From Lentinus brumalis (Eukaryota > Basidiomycota > Agaricomycetes > Polyporales > Polyporaceae): 64,000 nt of DNA. A model generated the notes under the pieces. It made no database searches, was not told the DNA's origin, and was given only the letters and a program-made list of their open reading frames with translations. Below are positions 48,180-58,543 of the stretch, piece by piece (position 1 is the first letter of the stretch; every line of letters begins with the position of its first letter). Location: positions 62,001-126,000 of the forward strand of contig MARA01000029.1 in the NCBI GenBank assembly GCA_001792895.1, in the 5' to 3' direction. A program made the translations under genes and the position numbers.

Positions 48180-49578
48180 TCACATCATCTGGAACTTACT
48201 GTCGCGAGTGGCAACCGAGACCGTGATGCCGCTCCCTTCGAACATCTGCAGCTGCGCCCGCAACAAGCCGGCCCTCGCATCCGCATCCCGGCCTCGCGTC
48301 GCTTTGAGCCTCCTCCACGGACCATAGCCACTGCCCATCTCCTCCAGCTCCACGCGCAAGTGCCGGAAGTGGGGATACCGCTCACGAGCGCAGAGAGTGT
48401 CCCTCAGCGCAGTCCACGCGTCCCCACACAGAGCGAGGCCCTCGACAGTGCTGAAGATGTCGAGAGCAAGTGTCTCGAGCTGTGGGAACGGGACTTCGGC
48501 TCGCGAGAGGAGCGTCGAAAGCGCCTGTAGGAAAAACGGGGAGATCTGGGGTGTGATGGCGGGGTCTTCATAGGCATCCCCGAGGCCTTCGACGTAGGTC
48601 GGTACGCCGTCGTACTTGATGCCCAAGGAACGTAGGTTCGGGCATGCTAGAAGCGCGTTGTAGAATTGAGTGATTCTCTCCTCTGCGTGTGGGAGGAGTA
48701 TGTCAGTGCATTCAGGATCAATACCAACGCCCTGAGAGAACAGACGACATACGCAATTGCTGTGGCGTCAAGCCTGGATAAAAACCGACGTCGTCCTGGA
48801 CCACGTCGTTGATGGTAATGGCGCAATGTTGCAATTGTCGTCCGATGGATGGGAGGAAGGGAAGCCAAGTCTGGGTCACTCCTGGGCCGCTGAGGAGCTC
48901 CAGGGAGACGAGAGACGAGAGTTCGCCCCTTCGAGCCAAACTCTCGGCCAGTGCAAAGGACTCGCACTGCGCGACTCCGTGGCGCGCTTGTAGATTTCGT
49001 ATAGTGAGCTTGCTCAACGAGGCAGGTCGATGTTTGACTGCCTCGTCCACTTTGAGTGTGACGGGATTCTGAGGCGGAGTCCAAACTGGCTCGAGATGCG
49101 CGTCGGAGAAATGAACGCAGTCGAAACTGAGCGCAGCGACGGCTGGGATAGCGGCTACGATGGATTTCGCGAGATCGGGCAGGGACTGGCATGCAAGGTC
49201 CATAACCGCCACCTGACGGATGTTCGGAAAGAGTCGTACTGCAGACGAGGCGTACGAAGCATCCCATTGCGGCGCGAAGCTGTCAAGGCCAATGATCACC
49301 CTGTCAGCGGCCTCCTCCGACGCCACAATGCAAACACGGCGAGGCATGAGCGCTATCTCTGGGTGTTTCTGCACGATGTCTTGAATTCGATTGAAGCGGG
49401 CAGTGCGAATGCCATCACTGCGGAACGGTAGCGTCACTTGGGCGAATATGTTGTGCTGAGCGCGTGCGGTCCAGCTCCTCGATACGATAGCACAGTTCGA
49501 GAGGCTCTTCACGTCACCGTGTAGGTAGTCGATGATGCTGTCGATGATCTCTTGCGCGAGGCGTATAGGAGCCATCAT
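48180..49578 (-). CDS. F-box protein E (442 aa)
   Basis: Two exons (49578-48753 and 48682-48180) with a 70 bp intron (CACTGAC branch site). The F-box is at residues ~5-45: LAQEIIDSIIDYLHGDVKSL, CAIVSRSWTARAQHNIF. Leucine-rich segments follow. The exon 2 start (LLACPNLRSLGIKYDG) matches the conserved post-intron segment of the other cluster members. It ends convergently against the Ser/Pro-rich gene, only ~220 bp away. Confidence 0.82.
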
Positions 49579-51305
49579 CGAGAGGCGAGGTGGGAGCGCT
49601 TAAGTCGAACGATTGAAAGGAGCTACAGCACCCACTAGCGGTCAGAAAACGAGAAAGCCATCAGGAAAGGATGCGCAAAGTACTATCTCACCGGACTTTC
49701 GAGACTGTGACGATCTGGGAACGCAAGGATCACCGCTGGCAGTAGTACTGGCGTACTTGCGTAACCCTAGATTTTGGACTCTGTCCCTTGGGAATTTGAA
49801 GACGATGCTGAGCTCACAGATCGCTGCAAGCAATAGACGGTACTCACAGGAAGCTATGTGGCCCTCAAACGTGAACGGTATATTGCCCTGGTTGGATTCA
49901 GGAGAAGGTCGGAAAGAACACGCGCTCGGAGCAGCGCTGTGACAAGATATGATGTCACGCGTATGGTCACGGAAAAGCCGCCGTCATCGACCTCGACTTC
50001 TTCGTCGTGCCCACGATGAGCACCATCCCATAACCATTGGCTCCTAATTGAGGCAATTACATTGAAGGCAAACGATGCTCACTACACTCCGGCGACTCCG
50101 AGAACATCCACGCGCGCAATATTTGTAGCGCGAACAGCAATGGGCGTGTTACATTGGCGTTACATGCACATCACCCCGGTACGCTCGTCAGTTGCCTTCC
50201 GATGCCATGAAGTTGACTGACATATGCGCTGCTCGGACAGGACTCGGCGCCGGGACTGCTACGGAATTCTAACGCCGTTCTCTGCGGTCAAGGCCGACCT
50301 CATGGGATCATGGGTGCGGACAGGTAGTCATGCATACCTCGCCCGTGAGGGAAAGATTTATCTACGATGGGTGAGTTACAAGTCTTTGTGGTTTGAGTTC
50401 CGACATACGCGCGATTGTCACCGTGGATGATCACATCGAGTCCCAGTTCGCCAGTACTTGTTCTCAAAGTCCTGAGAGTAGTGGACTTTGGATTCGCCGC
50501 TCTTTCAGAGGGCAGACTTCGAAGACCTGATCCCTTGAGTTCACATTGACGCGTCACGCGAACTCCCGCTCATGCATGTAAGGTACCCGTACTTACGCGT
50601 TGGCATTATTGCGGCTGCGCTTTGATCAACCTGTGACATAAGTAGCGGCTGCCAGCACGACGGAGAAAGTTTTCAATGCACTAGCATTTGCACAAGGTGT
50701 CGTCCTGCATGCTTGAGTACCGACGCCTTGCGTATGCACAGTTATCACTGGCAATACTCGCTCGCAGCGGCGCGCATCCGTCGATCCCATTATTCCATAC
50801 ATATTCTCGCGCACGATACTTTCTTCATGGATGAGTTCGTCAGAATTCGCTCGGCAAGGTGCTCACCACGACTGTCTCGCAAGTTAGTCGAACAGACGCA
50901 ACACGTACTTTGTCGCGTACGCATGAAGGAGAACGAATGCCCTCCCCCCCCACAGCGTTCAAGATACGACAACGACGAGGGCTTTGACGTCCCGACAATG
51001 CTAGCGCCACTGAGGATGCAATCATGTTCTCCCTGGAGCCAGCTATCATCTGCAGCTTCCACGCCATCATCCACACCAGGTCGGTTCCACTTCCTATCCG
51101 AGTCAGATTCCGCATTAGGTCGTACTCATAGCCTTGTCACCTTTTATGAGCGGGTCCGCAGGCGTTTATACTGCGAAGAGCGCGGACTTCCACACGAAGT
51201 GTCAAGCCTGGGCGCCATGCTTTCTCAAAGTCCCCGCCCTGGCCCGCGTCGGTACACTGCTCAAATACCAGAGGATCGCGCTGGGAAGTCACTCGCAGAT
51301 CCGAC
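49579..51305. other. Intergenic, no supported gene
   Basis: About 1.7 kb upstream of the DUF4246 gene and F-box gene E. It contains the promoter block at 49949-50022. An ORF of 234 codons (50713-51417) overlaps the DUF4246 start in another frame and shows no domain. Confidence 0.5.
49949..50022. promoter_or_regulatory. Promoter block shared with F-box gene D
   Basis: TGATGTCACG followed by GCCGTCATCGACCTCGAC and TTCGTCGT, in the same order and orientation as at 45557-45660. Both blocks lie upstream of minus-strand F-box genes, here 370 bp from the start codon. Confidence 0.5.
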
Positions 51306-53073
51306 ATGGGCACCAACGAGCGAGATGACCACCCAAGCTTCCCATCGCCATTCGACTTCCATGCTCGTGAGCCCGTCACCCTCGTCGAACTTCGCATGCG
51401 CACACTGTCGGGGATGATCCGCCACAAGCCGCGTTGGTGGGAGAAAGTGCTGGACGATCAGCTTGTCGCGAAGTGGCGAGCAGAGATGGTCGAATATGAC
51501 GATGCCCGAATCACGCGAGCGGAAGAGTGGGACGAAGACGAAGATGAGGATTACGAAGGACGCACCAGCTGGCCGCGCGACGCCCTGACGGATGCGCAGC
51601 TGGACTATATCTTCACCGAGTTGAAGTATGTCGCTAGGGAGAGAGACGAGAAGACTGGTATTCATGTAAGCACCAGTTTCGTCTGTTTATGACCTCGCGT
51701 GCTGACTCTCGGCCTCCCCAGGCAACTTCGGTACCCGGAGTGTACCAGTCTGCCTCACTCATCCCTGTTGACCTCAGGAATGCTCTCGTTCGGGGAGTTG
51801 CAGTTCTTGAAGACGTCCCTGAGGAAGAAAAGGATTGGCATCCGGGCTCGAAGCGCCAAGTGCTCGACCTCGTCCATCCCTCTCTGTACTGCTTCCGGAT
51901 CGGTAAGACCCTCGTGCAATCAGACAAAGAGCATCGACTTCCCGGGACGACTGCGCTAGCCTCGTACTCGCTGAAGGAGTACCTGGCGGACCGCGACGAC
52001 TTCGAGAACATCGAATACGATCTCGGCAACATCATCTCGAGGAACTTCCAGTGGCTTCCCACCGTGTTCGCGGTCTCCGAAGGTGGCGAAGTGGAGCAGA
52101 AGAGCTACATTAACAACCTCCACCCTGTCAAACACGCGTCGCTCTACCCCACCATCACCTCCCTCCTTCAGCAGTTCATCCCCATGTTCGAGAAAGTGCT
52201 CTCGGACGCTGCGAGTCCTGAACGCAAGCGTGTCATCGACGTCGATGTGTTCGAATGGTACTCTCATCTCTCCGATAGGAATTACGATGACGAAGATTAT
52301 CAAGAATGGAAGGAGAACCGTTGGCCACGTATCCCAGATCCTCCGTCCTTCGTGCCGCCGACAGACGAAGACCGAGTCCACGTGAGCCTCAAAGGCCGTC
52401 AGATTCGCGTCATCGTCAAGCTCGCGAACATCATCCTGACCCCGAGAACCCATCATACCCCGGCGGCTCGTGGCACGTCGAGGGCATGGCGAACGAGAAG
52501 ATCGTCGCCACGGGGCTCTACTACTACGCCTCGGAGAACATCACCGAGTCGCGCCTCGCGTTCCGCATGCAGGTCGGCACGGACCCAGATTGCGTCGACA
52601 TGGAGTACCAGCACGACGACTATCAAGGCTGGCGCGCTGCATTCGGGTTCTCCGGTGGCGACTGGCTCAACCAGGAGCTCGGGCATATCGTCGCGGAGGA
52701 GGACAAGTGCGTCGCGTTCCCGAACATCTACCAGCACCGCGTCGAGCCGTTTCAGCTCGCGGACCACTCGCGGCCCGGGCACCGGAAGATCCTCGCGTTC
52801 TTCCTGACGGACCCTTTCGCGGTCGTGCGGTCGACGGACACGGTGCCCCCGCAACAGCGCGAGTGGTACTTGGACGAGATGGTGCGCGTGGCAGCTTTGC
52901 ACGAGCTCCCGAGGGAGCTGTTTGATATTATCGCGGACTACGCGCTCGAGGGGACCGTCACGCGCGCCGAAGCCGAGGCGGATAGGGAGAAGCTGATGGA
53001 TGAGAGGCGGAGATTCGTGGTGCAGCACAACAGGCAGGTCTTCGAAGTCAACTTCAGCTTGTGCGAGCACTAG
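51306..53073 (+). CDS. DUF4246 family protein, with a one-base frameshift
   Basis: Exon 1 (51306-51665) has the family start (FPSPFDF, LRMRTLSGMIRHKPRWW, KW). Exon 2 begins at 51722 after a 56 bp intron and continues the family: VPPTDEDRVHVSLKGRQIRV, then GGSWHVEGMANEKIVATGLYY and WRAAFGF, then ADHSRPGHRKILAFFL near the C terminus. The frame changes at the C run 52440-52443; one more C there would make a single open product of about 570 residues. Domain content is otherwise complete, which favours a consensus error over decay. DUF4246 proteins are common in fungi and have no established function that I know. Confidence 0.85.
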
Positions 53074-55742
53074 ACGTAGTTTTGGTCGAATCCCTTAGTC
53101 TTCTCATCATCTCTGGATGCTTCTGTTGTTCTGCGAGCATGGTAGACTAGTTGCAGACATGCGAAACAACCACCACGACCTCCAACTTGGGTACGAATAC
53201 GTTGACTGTTGTCCTCTAGATACGCGAATACCCAGAAGCTCCATGTTACTGCCGTCCGTCGATATGCGTATACGATCTGGTCCTACGTGACACAGTCTGC
53301 ATCCACGCTCGCTACCGCACCGGCGTAAAAGCTACGAGACATCTATCACTGGATAATACGCCGTTCAGGCTACTCCTAATATGTTCATCTGCTGTACCGA
53401 ATATGATTGTGCTAACACTCGAGTCCGTGTTGTAGATTATCAAGCTCATAGTCCGGACGCAGCCGAATCTTACAACACGCTACCACACACATGTCGCGTC
53501 TTTGCGGCCTTCCCTACGAGGCGTAGCAATCGTCACGCCGCAGAAATCTTCAGGCAGTGGCATTTCTCTCCTTCGCGCGCATGAAGCGGGGGCAGAGCGC
53601 AAAGTTCGATATAATGCCGCAGTCGAAGCGTCCTGGAGGACACCAAGGGTCGAATTCCACGATCGCCATACCCTCTGTGGCTGCTTGACTCAAGGAGTCG
53701 CAGTTGCACGCAGACAAGCTCAGCTCGCGGATGTTCGCGGAAAAATCCTCGCAGGACGAGGGATAGGTGGCTTTCCACAAAACGGATGACAGTCCACAGG
53801 AGGTTGGAACTCGACGCCTTCAGACCTCAAAGCTGCGATGTGCACCAGTCGGACAAAGCGCGCACGACGAACCAACAATAACATCGTGCATCCGAGTCCA
53901 CGCCGCCTTCAGACTCATGCTGAGTACTCCTCCGAGTCGACCTCCCTCTGCGGCGAGCCCATCGCGCGGCCGGTACGCCCCGTTCCGCAGCGCAACGTGG
54001 GTCGTTTGTTCGTTCGCTTCCGAAGGTGGATGGGGACTACAAAACCGGTCTCGACTCGGACGCAGCTCATCTTATGGTTTCGTTGCCAAAACACACACCA
54101 CACCATCGTTCCCAAGGAAATTCTGATCCAGTGATGTGGATGGGGTGGTTCACGGTGGGTATTGACAGACGTGGGTACTCACTCAACATACGGGCACCTT
54201 CCAAGCACTGCAAGGTCTCCGCTACGGCGCGACCCCAACGGAGGTCAAAGATGTGCTTGGCGTAGACGACTGAGGAAGAACATAACCTGCCCCGCTGCTT
54301 CCGAAGGTGGCGATAGGGATCACTGGAAACCTAGTAAGGTGCATCAGGCCGACTGAGGCGAATGCACTTACATATTGACTCCACCCCCGCTACCCTCCGA
54401 GTATCCTCTTCCTTCCAGCCCACATCCCTCTCCGCCAGCATCGGGGACTTGAAACCGTTGTAAGCCTCGCACCCGGAACCTGGCGAACGTGAGTCGAGTA
54501 CTGTGGCTGGATCGTCTACGACAGCGGGCGCTGACAAGCAATACATCAAGCAACGGCGCACGGCGCAGATAAATGCGAGCTCTTTATCGTTCAGATAACC
54601 AGGGACTGTGGGTGCGGCCGAAGTAGCGAACAGCTGCACGTAGTAACTGCGGGTGATGGTGGTGGAAGACAAGAGCCACAAGCGCCCTAGCCGCGCCCCA
54701 TCCCATCTGCTCAATCTCGATTCTCCAACTCTCCTTCTTTCCTCAGCATATCCCAGGAACAGTATGTACTGTTCCTCTAACTTTTATTATTTGTACCTCT
54801 TGATTTGACTGCAGACGTTCTTCCAGCTATGGCGCGGCGCGGCGCGGGTAAGGACACCGTGACACGAATATCAGACTGCATCCACTGGCACTCGACGCTG
54901 ATCGCGAGTCCGCAAAGCCATTCGGTTTGCGTCGGTGTGTAGATGTCTGAACACACCCTCTGGGACTTGTAAAGATTGTATATTGGGACCTCGCCCGGTG
55001 ATAGCGAGGCAAGTTTCCAACTCGGACCGAGGTACCTACGACGTACGTGCGTCTTCTCTCCCTACGCTGCGCTGGCAAGGGATGGCCCCACCAAAGATGT
55101 CATGGACCGCATGATGGTTGAGCTTGTACGATGCTTCTGACACGAGTTGAGGTTACGTCGCCCTCGGACCGGCTACACTGCCAGTGCCACTGGAGTCGCG
55201 ACGGTTCAACGAGTGAGTCGTGTCCGTTCTCCTCGCCCCTGCTGTCATACTGACGAACAGCCCCATCACTTGATTTTTTGACTAGTGTCTTGAAGTGCCA
55301 TAGCAATCGATCGCAGTGCTTACTTCGACTATCCGAACCCGGTGGGTCCAACATAGCCGTCAACGTGTTCAAGCTGCACATGCAGTGTGCACCGCCAACA
55401 GCGGTGGCGTGACCACGTACTTGTGACGTGGGAAGCGGTATTTTCAAGGTTATGATTGTTCGTCCCCGATAAACGGACATCTCGCCCCAACATCGCTGCA
55501 CTTCAATCAAGGTGGTTAAGTGAGTGCGGTGATATCATGTTCGACGTGGCACAGCCGTTGCTTACTAATTGCGGTGCGATCCCCAGCGGATTGGTGTGAT
55601 TTTGTCCCATGCACGCCTCATACTGGACAGAAGGCGGAGTTTATATATGTACGATCGTGCAGTTCCCGGCAGTCGTCCTTCAGCTCCAGGCCCCATAGTA
55701 GGCCTCCACTCACCCGCGCTGCATATCGTTCCGTAGACCACC
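53074..55742. other. Intergenic, no supported gene
   Basis: About 2.7 kb with short ORFs only. A minus-strand stretch at 53550-53780 (ANIRELSLSACNCDSL) vaguely recalls a leucine-rich fragment, but no F-box or consistent frame was found. The sequence is less GC-rich than the array. Confidence 0.45.
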
Positions 55743-57386
55743 ATGTCCAACCTCAGTGCTTCCCAGTATACTGCTATCGTGGAGCTGTAGTGAGTTCCAC
55801 GCCATATGGGCCGTCGCTTCTGCTCACTCCGATATATCAGCGTCGAGGAAACCTCCATGCTGATATCTATCTCGGGTTCGTGCCGCTTTCGCTGTAGCCC
55901 GATGATGCTATCTTTGATTTCAGACGCAAGCTCTCATCGCATATGAACACCTCGTCACATTTGAGCAAGAGGTCGACCTCTATTGGCGGCAAAAGTTCAA
56001 GATCTCCACCGCAGTATTCCTCGCGAACAGATACCTCGGTCTGATATACTTCACCATCCTGGAGCAGATCCCTCTCATGCCCTCGCTCATTGTGAGTCGT
56101 TTCATATATTCTCTACTTAGCACCGCTGCTGACTATCGAGTTCAGAGGTATGTACTCGCAGAAATCTGGAATCTGTATACTATCGAGTCTCGACACGCAC
56201 TCACCGGGACGGTATCAATCCAGTTGCAGTGCGACCTATTATTCAGCCACCCTCGCTAACGCATTCATATACCTGCCATGGGCTCGTAAGTTTCTATCAC
56301 AACTTGCAACGTTCCGAGTCAGGGCTGACGTGTCCGCCAGTCTTCTCAGCCCTGCGTGGTTATGCGCTCAGCCAGAACCTCTCTCTAGGGATTGTAATAT
56401 TCATCTTGTCCGTCTTCCCTCTGGGGACTGAATGCTACGTACTGTCATTTTGCTCTCGTACGCGCAACAGAGCGACTGAGCCGCCAACAGGGCGGATTTC
56501 AGGGTCTCACCATATATGTTGATCCCACAGACGGATGTGTGGTCAACGTCACCGCCTCGGACGTATATGTACACTAGTAAGTCTCTCAATATACCGCACT
56601 GATATGCGCTCATGCTCGTCAAACAGCTGTCGGTGTTCCTATCAATTTCACAAGCCTACGAATATGGACTCACCTCCAGACGTCACCGTATAGCCAATTT
56701 ATTCACTCGTGTGCCATTGGTGGCAGCAGACCTCATCGTGGTCGCCATCACCTGGTCAGCGACGTACAAGGCCATGCGGGAAGCTCGCGTTTTGGGGAGA
56801 CAGCCTTCCATTATCAAGGTTCTCTTCAGAGATGGTCCGTCCAAGTGTATTCCGTCTCATTTTCGGCGTTCTGACAGTGGTAACAGGAAACACATACTTC
56901 ATGTGCGACTTGATTGCCTCCGTAGAGAGATTTCACCCCTGACACGCAACCACAGCATCCTTACCTTGCTGAACATTCTCCACCTGATCTTCACCCTCGT
57001 CTCCGTAAGTCCCTCCTAATCTCTTAAATCTTCTTTTCACTAAGCTCAGACTCAGATCGGGACGACTGACACCACGGTCCACGAGAGTATCCTGATCCTG
57101 TGGATACCCGCGTAAGACTCTCCCGCGTTGCGCAAATCTGGAGAGTAACTCACAACACTTCACCCGGCGCTGTAGCTTCACGACCATCCTTGTCTCTCGT
57201 TTCATGCTTGACCTTCAATCTGTCACGCAAAACCGGGCACACGAACAGTCGCTCGCCTCGTTCGAATCCGTCCAGTTCAACCACATCGTCGGATCTCTGG
57301 GGGCATCGCTTCCCGCGCCTGGAGAGGTGTACTGGGATGCGCACGACGAACCTGCGGGGTCACAGGACAGTCGTGCCGAGAACTAG
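55743..57386 (+). CDS. DUF6533-type multi-pass membrane protein
   Basis: Typical segments of this basidiomycete family occur in order: YEHLVTFEQEVDLYW and FLANRYLGL (55924-56091); PWALFSALRGYALSQN (56224-56438 over two exons); GCVVNVTASD; VAADLIVVAITWSATY; LFRDGNTYFIIL with LLNILHL; and the last exon with TTILVSRFMLDLQS, ending at 57386. Six to seven membrane spans are expected. The 3' exons splice cleanly (for example 57005-57050 and the intron ending at ~57175). Two 5' junctions, after the ATG exon (55743-55789) and before 56224, do not join in frame, so the N-terminal model is uncertain or the copy is damaged. The cellular role of the family is unknown to me. Confidence 0.78.
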
Positions 57387-57703
57387 TGTCACTCGCACTT
57401 CTCTCTCCTAGGACCACGCCGGATCAGTCGTCGGAGAGGCCGTCAGCGAATACTGCTGAAGCGGGGGGAAGAGGTGTTCGCAGTTGCGAACGCGAAGCAT
57501 CGGCCGCGACTGGCTGCCCTCCGCAGAACCCTAGACGCATAACACTCAACGATGTACACATACTCATATAAGTATACCTACTACTAGACCGTGCAATCGA
57601 TGACTCGTCAGCATCGCATCCGACAGCGGGGATCCGACCAGTGACGCACCATGCAAACGCAGTGTCCTCACGCACGCAAGACCACGCCAACTTCGGACTC
57701 ACG

Positions 57704-58278
57704 CTAGTCCTCGGCCTCCTCAGCAGCATCATCATCCTCACTCCCACCCTCTTCCTCCACGTCCACCCCGATATCAACGCTCCCAACAGCCGGGAACCAG
57801 CCATACTGCCTCAAGTCAATCTTGAAGTCGCCCGCACGAGTCGTCGTCACGTCCACGCCCTCCGCAACAAGCGCGTCGCGCTGCCTCGACGCCCCGTCTG
57901 TCCCGGGCCCGCGCGACGATACAATGCCACTCGACGAGAGCACGCGGTGCCACGGCACCGGGGGGTTCGCGTTCGGGGACAGGAACTTCAGTGCTGCGAA
58001 GCCGTAGTGGTGATGCGTCAGCGATGGAGGCAGCACGGATCTCGACGACGGACGTACCCTGACCGACATGTCTCGAGTACGCAGGCATGCCTATAAGCTT
58101 CGCTATGTGTCCTGGCGACGCACATCGTCAGGTCCACCAATGAGGAGATCGCGCTATCGAATACTGACCGTACGAAGTGACTCGCTGAGGCGGTATCTGC
58201 CTCACGACATTGTACACCTGCAGTGCATGCGTCAGTTGATGCATTGTTGAGACACGGGTAGGGTACGTGCCGCCGCAT
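57704..58278 (-). CDS. atl1: Alkyltransferase-like DNA-repair protein (Atl1 type, 134 aa)
   Basis: Four exons (58278-58267, 58217-58169, 58111-58058, 57993-57704) join in frame. The protein is the DNA-binding domain of the O6-alkylguanine transferase family: VRQIPPQRVTSYGHIAKLIG, SRHVGQAL, then VPWHRVLSSSG and the C-terminal YGWFP. The catalytic Cys of PCHRV is Trp (PWHRV), the hallmark of Atl1-type proteins. These bind alkylated guanine and hand it to nucleotide excision repair instead of removing the alkyl group. An acidic tail (EEEGGSEDDD) is extra. The first exon is only four codons; the in-frame ATG at 58278 fits the splice phase best. Confidence 0.88.
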
Positions 58279-58357
58279 GGAACTGGTCTCCGTCGAGAGG
58301 CATGACGGTTGTCCGCAAGCCGCGCGGAGCCGCAGGGCGTGACGTCGAGTCAGGCAT

Positions 58358-58381
58358 CAGACGCGTGACGTCACGCGTCTG
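58358..58381. promoter_or_regulatory. Perfect 24 bp palindrome with CRE core and two ACGCGT boxes
   Basis: The centre is TGACGTCA (ATF/CREB-type bZIP site). It is flanked symmetrically by ACGCGT, the MluI cell-cycle box recognised by MBF in yeasts, and the symmetry is perfect over 24 bp. A second GTGACGTCGAG lies ~20 bp to the left. The site is about 80 bp upstream of the start codon of the Atl1-type gene, which is transcribed away from it. Confidence 0.8.
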
Positions 58382-58543
58382 GCGCCCTGGCCACTCGCAA
58401 GGGAGCGAGAAGGAGCGTCTCACCTGCAAGCGGGCACACCGGACGCCCCGCCATGTACTGTCAACGAGGTGTGATTCCCAGAGCTTACATGTTCATCCAG
58501 AAGCCCCACGTAACATAAGTCGTCGTTGCGCTCACGGTCCCGG

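Noticed and set aside
50713..51417. 234-codon ORF before the DUF4246 gene
   Set aside because: It overlaps the conserved DUF4246 start in another frame and has no recognisable content.
53550..53780. F-box or leucine-rich remnant on the minus strand
   Set aside because: Only one short leucine-rich-like phrase is seen, with no F-box and no continuing frame; too weak to annotate.
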